A DNA stretch of 64,000 nucleotides from the NCBI GenBank assembly GCA_905221605.1, contig CAJNDS010002622.1, positions 1-64,000 of the forward strand, given 5' to 3'. Shown piece after piece: positions 32,401-42,892 of the stretch. Origin of the DNA: Symbiodinium natans. Lineage: Eukaryota; Sar; Dinophyceae; Suessiales; Symbiodiniaceae. The translations under genes were made by a program, and so were the position numbers. Under the pieces are notes generated by a model, which was not told the DNA's origin, searched no databases, and saw nothing but the letters and a program-made list of their open reading frames with translations. The first letter of the stretch is position 1. Each line of letters starts with the position of its first letter.

Positions 32401-34610
32401 GTTTGGGGGGTTAGGCCCTCAAGCCCAGTGGCAAAAGGGGTTTAGGGTTTGGGGAGGAAACATGGGGGCATTCTAGGGGTGTTTAGGTTTCATGGGGGTT
32501 TGGGGTTTGAGGTGTTGGTGTTTAGGGGGTTGTGTGTGTGTGTGTGTGCGCGCTCCAAGTCCTCAACCACCCCAGCCCAGAGCTCATCACCCAAACACTG
32601 AACAAGTGGCCAAACAATCCCTAAACCCTAAATCCCCCTAAACCCCAAACTCTAACACTGAACCACCAACTCTCCAGGAATCACAGGTTCAGCTGTTTAG
32701 CGGAGAAAAGTAATGCAAAAAAGGGGCCAACAGGTGTGGGGACTCTGGGAGTTCAGGGATTTCGGGCGTTTGGAGATTCAGGGTTAAGGCTTAGGGGGTT
32801 TCGGGTTCAGGGTTCCAGGCTGTTGGGCCTCCGCCAGCTTTACCATTTGGAGTGTTTTTGGGTCCGCCAACAGGAGGAGTTGGATGACCAAGTGCCCTGG
32901 CAGGAGAGGCAGAGATTCCTGACAACCTCCGCCAGGGTTTGGGGCGTTTTGTTCGGAGGTTTGAAGGGTTTAGGGTTCAGGGTTTAGGGTTCAGGCTTGC
33001 AGGGTGGAGCAGGTGCTGTTGTTGGTTTTTCAAGTTTTTCGCACTAGTGGCGGGCATCCCCCTAGTTTCCTCAGTGCCCCCCCCCCCCCCCCCCCCCCGG
33101 CCCAACATCCCAAACCCTGAATGGGAGTCTCATGGCATCACTCACGCCCGATCGTTCTGCCCTAAATCCTAAACCCTGAACCCTAAACCCTAAACATTTT
33201 GGCCTTAAACCCTCAGCCCTAAACCCTAAGCCCTAAACCCTAAACAAGAACCTAAACCTTTGAACCTAACTAACCCCCAACCCCAAAACCCAAGCAAAAA
33301 GCTCAAAGAAACAAGAAGCCACAAGAAACTAGCCAGGCCCGTGGGAGATTCTTTACCTTCTCTATTTGGGTTTAAGAGGATCATGTTTAGGAATATTTTG
33401 CCGACCCTAAACCCTAAACCCTAAACCCTAAACCCTAAACCCTAAACCCTAAACCCTAAACCCCGAAAACCCCTTGTTGGAGCCTAGAGGTCTGGATGGA
33501 GCTCGACCCCTTATGGAGCCAGGGCTCGCCCCAGGCTTGGGCTTGAGAGTTTAGGGTGTAGGGCTTGGGGGTTTAGGGTTTAGGGCTTGAGGGGTTTAGG
33601 GTTTAGGGCTTGAGGGTTTAGGGTTTGGGGTGTTTCAGGCCGCCGCAAAAAGAAGGGCGTTTGTGGGTTTAGGGTGTTGAGTGTAGAGGGGTTTTTTGGG
33701 AAGAGGCAAGAAGGGTGTACGGTTCCAGGCCCATATCGCAGCCTCGGGGTGGGGGACCTCTGGGTGGTTTAGGCTTGGGCATTTTTCGGTTGAAAGCCTC
33801 AGGGTTCTCGGGGTTTTAGGGGGGTTTTTTAGGCTTCAGAGTTTGGAGGACTAAGGCTAAGGTAGACTTCCTTCCAGAGTGATGACCTTCCGCAGGCTAG
33901 GCGGGAGTTGGGGTTTAGGGTTTAGGGGTTTAGGGTTGAGGGTTTAGGGTTTAGATGCCCCCCCCCCCCCCCACCGCAAAAAAAATGGGACCGACATGCT
34001 TGAACAACCTCTCAACTCACCTAAGCCCAAAGCACAAAACCCTTTAAACCCCTAAACGCTCCAAAGCTGTAACCCTTAAACCCTAACACAGCTTTTGGTT
34101 GTTGATTGAGCGCCTGAAATTGCTCCTTGCGGTGCGGTTCACCCTAAACCCTAAGCCCTGAAGCCCTAAGCCCTAAACCCTAAACCCTAAACCTTAAATC
34201 TCTGCCAGGTGCTGTTGCAGCCAGGCTGGGTATTGGCCCTCGGGGCTCCGCCAGAAGGACTCTTAGCAACGGGGGAGCGGAAAAAAAGGGGTCAGGGGCT
34301 TCAGGTTTACAGCTTTAAAGGTGTTGGGCGTGAGGGGGCTCGGTCTTGCCCTTGTCCATCATGTTCAGCAATGCGACTTCAGGCTCAGGGTTCTCCACCT
34401 TCTGGATAAGGGTGTGCGGGTCAACCTCAGAAGGCTTGGTGAATTAGGGTTTGGGGGGTTTAGGCTTCTGTGAACGTTTAGTGTTCAGGGGATCGTGCAC
34501 AAGTTGTGCATTTAGGGGCTCGGGCTTTCGTGTCCCCAGTCTACTTCCAGGAGGGCGCTCAGAAGAATGGCTCCAATGTGGACTGGAGTTTCCGGTGGTC
34601 GAACATGTGA
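29489..34610 (+). CDS. Exon islands of an unrecognised gene (or genes)
   Basis: Ordered protein-like stretches. About 29489-29556: SENLADAEYDALAKLLPPGQ. About 29910-30046: GFFAIVKLCRLVELDALQLA then RQKKQGLAPGISSNELPEHG. About 30222-30275: ALQYVREVRRAGGNK. About 30908-31011: GKLAQFVLGFFTARDEGIHR then KGMWPYAGWGPR, ending AG|GT. About 32190-32297: LFIAPTPGAKAVRRLRVEPG then LLLRLTGKTEPLW. About 32868-32935: QEELDDQVPWQERQRFLTTS. About 34543-34610: VYFQEGAQKNGSNVDWSFRW to a TGA at 34608-34610. Most are flanked by CCCTAAA upstream or TTTAGGG downstream. I recognise no domain, and whether they form one gene is inference. Confidence 0.36.
30136..30219 (-). repeat. CCCTAAA array
   Basis: Twelve C-strand units, ending at the small exon candidate at 30222. 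Confidence 0.97.
30379..30449 (-). repeat. CCCTAAA/CCCGAAA array
   Basis: About ten C-strand units, the first two CCCGAAA. An exon-like stretch of about 85 bases separates it from the G-strand array at 30537. Confidence 0.95.
30537..30667 (+). repeat. Long TTTAGGG array
   Basis: About 18 G-strand units. With the C-strand array at 30379-30449 it brackets an exon-like stretch. Confidence 0.97.
31015..32090. other. No supported gene
   Basis: An open frame at 31200-31448 (begins MKELLGLYVSETGFNLTAAI) is protein-like but has no family match or splice context, so I leave it uncalled. The rest is unique sequence. Confidence 0.35.
32094..32168 (-). repeat. CCCTAAA array
   Basis: About ten C-strand units upstream of the exon candidate at 32190-32297. 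Confidence 0.96.
32298..32410 (+). repeat. TTTAGGG/TTTCGGG/TTTGGGG mixed array
   Basis: G-strand array with at least three interleaved unit types, directly after the exon candidate ending at 32297. Confidence 0.93.
33402..33640. repeat. Inverted pair of telomeric arrays
   Basis: CCCTAAA units at 33402-33462 and TTTAGGG-type units at 33548-33640 flank about 80 bases of GC-rich sequence that may be a small exon. That middle stretch is too short to call. Confidence 0.85.
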
Positions 34611-36325
34611 AGGGGATTTTGGACAGATCCGACTGACTTGTTGCGAAGAGATCTCTCTGTTTTCACACAACAGGTCGCCTTTTGAACACAAGCTTCATCT
34701 GTAAATGCTGCGATCTGCTCCTTGGAGGATGCCTTTGTCTTGCCGTTATAGTTCCATACTCCCTCCAGGCATGTCTCGCGAGACCGTCCTGTCCACAAGG
34801 CTGTCACGGCATATCTGCACCGAGCGAGGAGCCAAAAGAGTTGCTGCAAGTAGGCAAACAGATACATCCAGAAGTAGGGAGCAAAGAAAGCAACAAACTA
34901 GCAAGTCAGAACCAAAGAGCAACACGAAGAAGCCGAATCAAGAAACCAATAACCAAGAAACCGATAAATCACAACCTGGCGATGTCCTGACTAGATGGCT
35001 GAATCACGAACGACAGCTCAATAGATCAATACAACAATGGGTCAATAAATCTATAAATTCCACGATGGCAAATATGTGGCTGTATAGAGTTACAAAACCA
35101 GAATGCATAAATGCATAATTGTATATATGCATCGTTCAAAAGATAGATAGTTGTCTATGCCTTTCTTTGCTCTGCATTTCATTGGCAATGTTTAGTTACA
35201 TGTGTTTATGTTTACCCATCCTATTTACATTTCTGTAGTTTTGCCTCGTTTCTTATCTGCTTATGCTTGCTTTCATTCATGTACATTTTTCAGTTGTCTA
35301 TATGTATGTATTAGTGAAGATATACTTAAACATATGTGCATCAGTGGTCATGTATATGGAAAAACATACATAAAACCCCCCTTTATGCGCTTTTGAGTTT
35401 AGAGTTTACGGGTTTAGGATTCGTACCTGGATGCAAAAGGATCAGTACGGTTTAGGGTCTAGGATGATGTGTTCATGGTTGTAACGATTTAGGGTTTATG
35501 GTTTAGGCCTAGGGTTTAGAGTTTGGGGTTGGTGCTTTGGGCTTAAGGCTTGTTGGGTTTTTCTCCAACCCGGAGGCATAGGGGCTGGAGGGCCATAGTT
35601 TCTAGGATAGCTTGTTTTTCTTTGGGGAGGTTTTTCTCGAGTTGGGGAGCCCTCGTATCATGAAGGGGGCATGTTAACAGAACTGTTAACAACAAATATA
35701 TACACATATATATATATATATCTATGTGTGTACATATATATATATATATATCTCTCTCTCTCTCTCTCTCTATCCTGCTGTCATACAAGCAACGAAGCCG
35801 TGAGTTCATCCCAAGCCCAGAGACCCCGAATTAAAGTCTACCGGCTTGACTGCACCCACTCTGCGGGCTCAGAGCCATTTTTGAGACAAGGGACATCGTA
35901 GAAGTGTTGGGCTCCCAAGAGCCGGCTTCAACCCCGACACCCGCGATGTCGCACCAGGAGCTCTGCAGCAGCCCGGCTGCGCTTCGTTTTTTGTGTTGCA
36001 GCTTCGGGGACTCTGGCAAGATTACCCAACAGCATGGAGGTCCCTCTTCTTTGGGGAGGTTTCGCCATCCCAACCCTAAACCCCAAAATAAACCCCAAAA
36101 CCACATCACGGTCCAGGCACAAGGCAGGAGGAAAGATGAGGAAAGTAAACCGTCAGTCCAAATCCTATCGGACCCACAACCAGTTTGTCTGATTTCTGCA
36201 GATTCCTCTCAGGCAAAACGGTTACCAAAACTGAGCCCATGCGAAAGAAAGAAGCAAAGTGCCTTCGGAAGCTGACACCTCTGTCGCGACATAGGCACTC
36301 TTCCTCATCGGATGCCTCGCAACAC
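34611..36325. other. AT-richer stretch without a gene, with microsatellites
   Basis: 34.7-35.4 kb is noticeably AT-rich. An open frame at 34705-35118 is low complexity (Gln, Asn, Ser, Lys) and I do not call it. TA/CT microsatellites lie at 35695-35775. An exon-like stretch near 35895-36030 is possible but open in two frames. Confidence 0.45.
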
Positions 36326-36415
36326 TAAACCCTAAACCCTAAACCCTAAACCCTAAACCCTAAACCCTAAACCCTAAACCCTAAACCCTAAACCCTAAAC
36401 CCTAAACCCTAAACC
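36326..36415 (-). repeat. CCCTAAA array
   Basis: Thirteen near-perfect C-strand units, ending at an exon candidate at 36416. Confidence 0.97.
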
Positions 36416-36888
36416 CGGTGCTCCTGAGTTCCAGCTGTCGACCTCAGGTGCCAGCATGTCGATTGTGCCCCAGTCGACGGACGCGGATCTCTTGGACCAG
36501 GCAGGGACGCAGAGAACTTCACAGAGTTATCATAAGGCTATCGCAATGTTCTCACAATGTCATTACAGTGCCATCACACTGTGATCACATGGTTGGTCAA
36601 CCGTTGGCCTTTTTTGAGCCCCGCAACCCTAAACCCTAAACCCTAAACCCTAAACCCGAAGCCCCAAAAGAGCCATCGCTCTCATGGGCCGGCTCGGCGC
36701 GTCGCAGGCTTCTCGGAAGCCAGTCGAGCTGCCCACAGGCGCATTCTTGGGCCGGTACTGGGAGGTTCATGGTACTTATTAACCAATGATGTTATAAGCC
36801 CCTTAAGTGCCCTAATATGGTTATAAGTACAGTTATAAGTAGAGTACTAGTTGCTCAATAAGTACAGGAACCTCCAAGTACGAAGGAG

Positions 36889-36923
<35 letters not shown>

Positions 36924-39697
36924 CGGAGAGGGGAGTGGTGTTTGGGTTGATCTGCTACAGCAGTACGGTCTTCACCTCCTACGACTACGCCAAATGAGTG
37001 CGTGCTTGCTGGGCAGGGGAGAGGCTCCCCCTAAGCCCTGTGAAGGGGAAGAAAAAAAGAAAGCAAGTGGTCATCACAAGGCTCATCACAAGCACCTTTG
37101 AAACCCGGGGGGCAGCGTGTCACGCAGTCTCAGTCCTAGCCCACATGATCCACAGGGTGGAAGGAGGAGGGATCGATGTCATCGATGTGGGAGTTCCCTT
37201 GACCAGGGCTCCTCGGGGACAGCATCAGCGGCCCCAAACCCTAAACCCTAACCCTAAACCCTAAATCCTAAACCCTGAGGGCACAGGCTCACAAACTGGG
37301 GCATGTGCAATGGCCCCCCACGAAAAAAGAAAGGAAAGGCCTTTTGGGTCTCATGGTGTTCCAGCCTCAACCAGTCCAAGCAAGCTGACTATGGTTTAGG
37401 GTTCAGGGCTTCGGGTTCAGTCTCGCCTGTTGATGCAACCCTTGTTAAAGGCAAGAAGGCCCTGCTTTCAGGTGTTGCCGGCAGCCTCGTCAGTCCGTGC
37501 TTTAAGAAAGGAGAGACCTTAGGGCCGGAAGAAGAAGAGCCACAGAATTCAAGAGGGGCTGCCTTATACATACCCAAACCCTAACGGGACCAGACTTTAG
37601 AGAAGTGACCATCTGTTCAAGTATCCCCAACGCTTTTCGAACCCCTATGCCCTACCAGTAGAATCCTAGAACCATCTACCGTTTCAGAACCCAGGGCTGT
37701 TGGAATCATTGTGGCACCCTATCAGGCCCTATCTCCCTGCAATCCCAAATCGTAATTTCCCAAAATCGTGTTATCCCGCAATTTTCGGAAAGCCGTTTCA
37801 TGGCCTTCCGAAAATCCAGGCACCTGGGAGCATCCAACCACTAGAACCCCCCAATAGTACTCTCTACTATACCCTATACTACAATGTACTATTGGGTCAT
37901 TTAGGAACCCTTAAGGGGATCTGCTTTTGGCTCCTCCCAGATTCTGGGAAACCCGTCCTAGTAGCCTCAAAAAAGGGCCCCATCAGTTTGAGAGCCCAAA
38001 ATCCTATCCTCACTGGCAGGAGGTAGCCGGGCCGTGGAGCCTCTTGGCCGCAGTCACTTTTTTTTGTTGGGGGAGTCGGGGGGGTTTGGGGCTCGGGGGT
38101 TTGGGAGTTAAGGATGTAGGGGCTTTAGGGTGCAGGTGTTGAGTAGACTTTTCTCCTGGGCCATCTTGCCGAGCGACCTTGGAGTGAAGATGAATCAAGC
38201 TTCTGCTTGGCCTGAGTTTTTGCCTGAAGCTTACATTGTCTGGGCTCGAGTTTCACTGTTGGGCTGCCGTGAAACTTTCGGCATTAAACTGCTCCACGAT
38301 TCCAGGTTTTGGCTGTTCAGTGCAACCGTCTGTTCGCTTCTTGGCTGCCCAGCCAAGGCGGGCTCCTCGTCGCAAGGGGAGGGTCTCCCGAAAGGTGGCC
38401 TGGACGCATCTGGACGCCAGTCATGCTGGGCTGCCAAGATAAAGAAAAGCGAGGTTGAGCACGGAGCCCGAGGCTCTAGACTCTAAACATGCCCGTGGTA
38501 CTGGGCCAGATTCAGGCTTCGGAGGTTTCCTTTTTTTGTTGAGGCGACCAAAGGCAGCTGCAGGGGGCACGGGCAGCCAGGAAAAGAGCATCGTCGAGGT
38601 CCCCAGTGTGCAGACCGTCACCGGCATGCCGGATGACGTGACCACCGTGGCTTGATTGCAGGGCTATGAATTGCAGGCTGGTTGAACCTTCTTGGGGTGC
38701 TTGTTACAAGGGAATCCCCTACTCTTTGGGGGTCTACATGAAGGGTCCCTTGTGCCCACCTGGCCGAGGTCATGCTCCGCAACGTCCCCAATCGATACAC
38801 TTGCGAGGAGCTCCTGGCTGAGATCATGAACGCAGGATTCGACCACATGCCGCCTCCTGGCTTGAGACAGTACTGGTGGTCCCTCATAAAACAGCCATCA
38901 TCTTGCACAGGCCCATGGCCAACCCCCCCCCCCCCCGCTCCCCCAAATAGAGAAAGAGAACCAAAGGCCTTGCGGTGACAGTTCCATGAGGAACAAAGCT
39001 TTCTGCTGCAGGAGAGGCATGTTGCATGTTTCGTGCTCCTACTGTAGGTTCGATTTCTTCTACCTTCCCATCGATTTCACCACCAAGCGAAACCGTGGAT
39101 ATGGATTTATCAACTTCCACTCGAGCGCGGAGGCGGAGGAGCCACTTGTTGCCATGGAGGTGGAGGTGAGAAGGTTGAGGGGTCTCGGCGTTCCCTCCAA
39201 AGTAGCTTGAGGTTGGCACCGAGATCCGCCCCTGTTGCTGAGGTTCGCACTGGCCTTCCACCATCGTCGCCTGAACCGCTACCCAACCAGCAAGATCTTG
39301 GAGGTGGCGCCAGCAAAGACGCAGGGCTATCAGGCGGGTTCCACGGGGCAGAGTCGGGTGAACCATGGATGGAATGGGTTGCAACCGAGTTTTAATCAGG
39401 AGACTTTAGGGATCCTGTACGTCGTCCGCTTCAGACCGCCCAGGAGTTGGGGAGCCCTACCTTCCCAAGAACCCTACTTGTAACTTTGCAACCACCACCG
39501 TCTCCGAATCAAGATAGCTTCCAAAGTTACAATAACCTCCCCGAAACCCTATATTTTAAACCCCAACCCCTCATTAGACCCTAAAACCCCACACCCTAAA
39601 CCAGATAGGCTAGACGGGTGGCAAGCAAAAACAGGCGAACATGTCCAAGTACTTCAAGAAGCCGGGCAGCGCTCGCGTCAAGAACGCCTCTTGGTAG
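36416..39697 (+). CDS. Mei2-like RNA-binding protein, 3' part
   Basis: Exons: 36416-36525 (PGAPEFQLSTSGASMSIVPQ; linkage inferred), about 36665-36755 (LMGRLGASQASRKPVELPTG; inferred), 38544-38646 (SIVEVPSVQTVTGMPDDVTT, then GT), 38769-about 38842 (VMLRNVPNRYTCEELLAEIM), about 39048-39165 (FDFFYLPIDFTTKRNRGYGF then INFHSSAEAEE), 39243-39333 (NRYPTSKILEVAPAKTQGYQ, then GC) and 39635-39697 (ANMSKYFKKPGSARVKNASW, TAG). The joins 38646/38769 and 39333/39635 keep frame. VMLRNVP is RNP2 and RGYGFINF is RNP1 of the Mei2-type C-terminal RRM. YDFFYLPIDF-like residues and the EVAPAKTQG tail also fit that family. The expected role is RNA binding. The N-terminal part and the start were not found. Confidence 0.75.
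36754..36882. mobile_element. About 129-bp element with long terminal inverted repeats, possible introner
   Basis: The left end GTACTGGGAGGTTC then GTACTTATT is mirrored at the right by AATAAGTAC then GAACCTCCAAGTAC, an inverted repeat of about 25 bases with few mismatches. The interior is AT-rich with further small palindromes. The left terminus begins GT right after an exon-like stretch, and the right terminus contains CCAAG. It could therefore carry its own GT and AG, as described for introner elements. A GA microsatellite follows at 36893-36923. Confidence 0.6.
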
Positions 39698-39799
39698 CTC
39701 CGAGGCCTTCGTCTTGTCAATGCCCTAAGTAGGGCCGCTTCGGATATCTTGTCTCTCCTTTTGGGGTTCAAGAGGATGGCGCTTGGGGAAATTGGGTAG

Positions 39800-39948
39800 G
39801 GTTTAGGGTTTAGGGTTTAGGGTTTAGGGTTTAGGGTTGAGGGTTGAGGGTTTAGGGTTTAGGGTTTAGGGTTTAGGGTTTAGGGTGTAGGGTGTAGGGT
39901 GTAGGGTGTAGGGTTTAGGGTTTAGGGTTTAGGGTTTAGGGTTTAGGG
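39800..39948 (+). repeat. Long TTTAGGG array
   Basis: About 21 G-strand units, with TTGAGGG and TGTAGGG variants in the middle, downstream of the Mei2-like stop codon. A small exon-like stretch (EAYFKPMLFTEDAE, about 39971-40018) follows it, contrary to the usual order. Confidence 0.96.
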
Positions 39949-40019
39949 AGAGGTTTTTTTTTGGTTGGGCCAGCCTCTGAGGCCTATTTCAAGCCCATGC
40001 TCTTCACGGAGGATGCCGA

Positions 40020-42300
40020 GTTAACAGACTGAGGCCTGAGTAGGACACGTTGCAAGTGTACATTTAGACAAAATGTCATGAAACCACTGTACAGGGATCC
40101 CCTCTGCATCCGTTTTCTCATGGGCGGGCAGGCCACTAGGTGAAACGAACCAGGTTGGCACCCCTCCATCCTCCGGGGGAGGTCCAGGCCTTCTCTCTGT
40201 CAGGTGTGTTTTTGTCTCCTGCCAGGCGTTGGCTCGTAATGGTCCCCCCAAACCCCATTTTGTACCTTACCATCCTACCTTTCAGCATGCACAGCGGCAC
40301 AGCGGCACAGCGGCACTTGATTCATTTTATAGCATTCCTTGAGCATGCTGAAAGGGGAATCACAACGGATGCTGATGGGGACTGGGGATTTGAACGGTTT
40401 CTGACATCAGACCACTGCTCATTCTCAGGAATGGCAGGAGAAAGCGGAGAAGAGATGTTCATTCCTGCTGTGGGGAGGGGGAGGGGAGAGAGAGGGAAAG
40501 AAAGTGCCAGGAGTGGGCAGTTCCGGTGCCTTGTAAAGCTGTGCGTGAGCCGTAGCGAGGGTTCGCGAAGTGCAGCTAAGACAAGTCGTGCCATAGAGTG
40601 GGAGAGGGAGAGTGGAGGGGGGCGAGATAGAGAGAGAGAGAGAGAGAGAGAGGCAGAAGGCACCTAGTGATTCGGATGACCGTGTTCAGGATGCGCAATA
40701 TGACCTAACGGTCTCCAAGGTGTTTGCCATTTTGGAAGGGGGCGGCGACCAAGTGGTTTGGGAGCTTGGCACAAGGGGGGTTTAAACTTAAGTTCCGAGC
40801 CGAGCTTGTTTCTGGTGCCCTCGTCCCCAACCCTAAAAAGGAACAGTTCCGAGCCTGGTTTTGGTGACCCTAATCTCTGAACCCTAAACCTTGCCAGGAA
40901 TGAACACGGGTCTAGAATCTTCCAGCCCTGACGTGTCCAGACGGAAAGACGGGCTGAGACATCCCTCTGCCTCGACCCTCAATCCTTGCAACCCCTTCAC
41001 CCTGCACCAAAGAGCTCTTAATTAAGCACTGAATCCGTAAGTCCTAAACCCCAACCACGCAAGAAAGATCCTGAAAGCCTGATCCTTTTTTTTGGAAGAG
41101 CATCTCGACGGAGTTTTGTGAGAGATCCCAGCGTCAAAGTCTGAAACCCCAAGCGTTTGGTCCGGGCTCGGCTCCGCAAGCATCTGGCCCAAGTTTGTTT
41201 GAAGAGTTGTTCCTCCGTTTCAAAACCCCAAGCACCCAACAAACACCCTAAGCACCCTACACACCCTAAACACCCTAGACACCCTAAGCACCTAAACCCT
41301 AAATCCTAAACCCTTAACCCTCAACCCTTAAACCCTAAACCCTCCACCCCAAACCCTAAACCCTAAACCCTAAGCGCCACAAGACCCGGTGGCGTGGATC
41401 CTCCCTGAGACATCTGAAGCCTGACTGAGCGGATTAGGGTTTAGGGTTTAGGGTTTAGGGTTTAGGGTTAGGGTTTAGGGTTTAGGGTTTAGGGTTTAGG
41501 GTTTAGGGTTTAGGGTTTAGGGTTTAGGGTTTAGGGTTTAGGGTTTAGGGTTTAGGGCTCTGAAGGGCTTCAGGGTCCTCAAAAGCTTTTGAGCGTCTTC
41601 TGCTTGTGGCTTTAGGGCTTTGAGTGTGTGCAAGGGGGATTCCAGGGCCATGGGATTTTACATGGCCTGAGGTTTCCGGCTCCTCCATGGGTTCCCTAAA
41701 TCCTCTGTGGCACGAATGAGCCCTTGTGGAAGCTCGGGCAGTTTCCGCTGTGGGTTTTTTAAGGGCTGAGGGGGTTCAGGGCCTGTGGGGCCTTGGGGTT
41801 CAGCTTCGAAGCCTGCTTTGTGAGAGAAGTCTGAGGGGTTGGGAGAAGAAGTAGATGGATCAGTCACTCCGTCATTCTAGCTCCCTGTTGAGTTGCTCGA
41901 AACCCTTCAGGCTCAGGAGTCCCACTGATGATTCCAACTGAAACACGTCGGTTACTACGTTTTTCTTCAGGCCTGGGTGGCATGGAATCATCAAGTTGCT
42001 GCTGGCGTTGTCAAAAGGTCAGAGGGAACTAGCGGTGTGTAAGGGAGAGTGGCTATAAGGGCCCCCTCTCTTCTCCAAAAATGCCCTTCAAACCCTTCAG
42101 CTAGGCGGGAGGCAAAAAACAAACCGTGCGCCCTCAGAGATCACACCCCCGCCCGCCCCCCCCCCCCCCCCAACCTCCTCCCTTACACTTGCCTGGTTCC
42201 TTATGATGGGGGAGGGTCGTCTTGAAGTCCGCTATGCCCTCCCTGCTTGGAAGTGAAGTGTCCCTGTGTAAGCCTAAACCCAAAACCCCTTACGCTGGGG
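40020..42300. other. No supported gene; microsatellites and telomeric arrays
   Basis: A 9-bp ACAGCGGC-type repeat lies at about 40290-40317 and (GA)n at 40626-40653. Degenerate CCCTAAA units occupy 41280-41385 and a TTTAGGG array 41437-41556. A poly-C tract is at 42159-42173. The 175-codon frame at 40140-40667 is not supported by composition. Confidence 0.45.
41280..41556. repeat. Inverted pair of telomeric arrays
   Basis: C-strand units (degenerate, with CACCCTAAA variants) at 41280-41385 and about 17 G-strand TTTAGGG units at 41437-41556 flank a 50-base GC-rich stretch. Confidence 0.93.
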
Positions 42301-42310
42301 GGGGGGGGCG

Positions 42311-42411
42311 GAAATCAGAAAGCCCGTGCCCGAGGACGGCAGTGATGGTTGTGCACAGTTTCTGCCGAAGGCGGGCGAAGCTCCCAACTACATGCAACTC
42401 CACCTCGGGGT
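42311..42411 (+). CDS. Exon candidate, unrecognised
   Basis: Reads RKPVPEDGSDGCAQFLPKAG then EAPNYMQLHLG, followed by a possible GT. Good composition. It lies 480 bases upstream of the first GFA-type gene, which has its own start, so it probably belongs to a different gene. Confidence 0.4.
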
Positions 42412-42892
42412 TTTAAGGTCTAGGGTATGGGGCTTATTAGGGTTTATCCGTTTGTGACCGACAGCGTGCTCGGCCCTCTTGAAGCAAAGGGTAATCTTAC
42501 TTGAAGCTTCAGAGATAGCCGGCATAGCTGTGCGCTCCTGCTCTCTGAGGCGACAAAGAGTCTGAGTTCAGAAGGGGGTGTTCCTTTTGTGGTAGCTGCA
42601 AGTACTGAGCGACTAACCCGAAGCCCTAAGCCCCAAGCCCTAAAACCCCAAACCCTCAACCCTAAACTCTAAACCCTCGAAGCCCCTGCAGCATTCCGAG
42701 CCTCGAGCTTGAAGCCCATAGAGCCCGGAACCCAAGAACAGGCTCCAGTGGGTTTTGGGGGACCTAGGCAACAGAAGCCCTGAACCCTAACCCTGAACGG
42801 GCCAGACTTCAACACCCTAGAGGGTGTTTGGGGGTTTTTTGCCCGTAGAGTTTTCCTCCCAAAGCCGTGCGCCGTCCACACACCGCTGCAAA

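Noticed and set aside
34705-35118. 137-codon ORF
   Set aside because: Low-complexity Lys/Asn/Gln/Ser sequence in AT-rich DNA; no motif or splice context.
40140-40667. 175-codon ORF
   Set aside because: Ends in Arg-Glu repeats from a GA microsatellite; the rest lacks conserved features.
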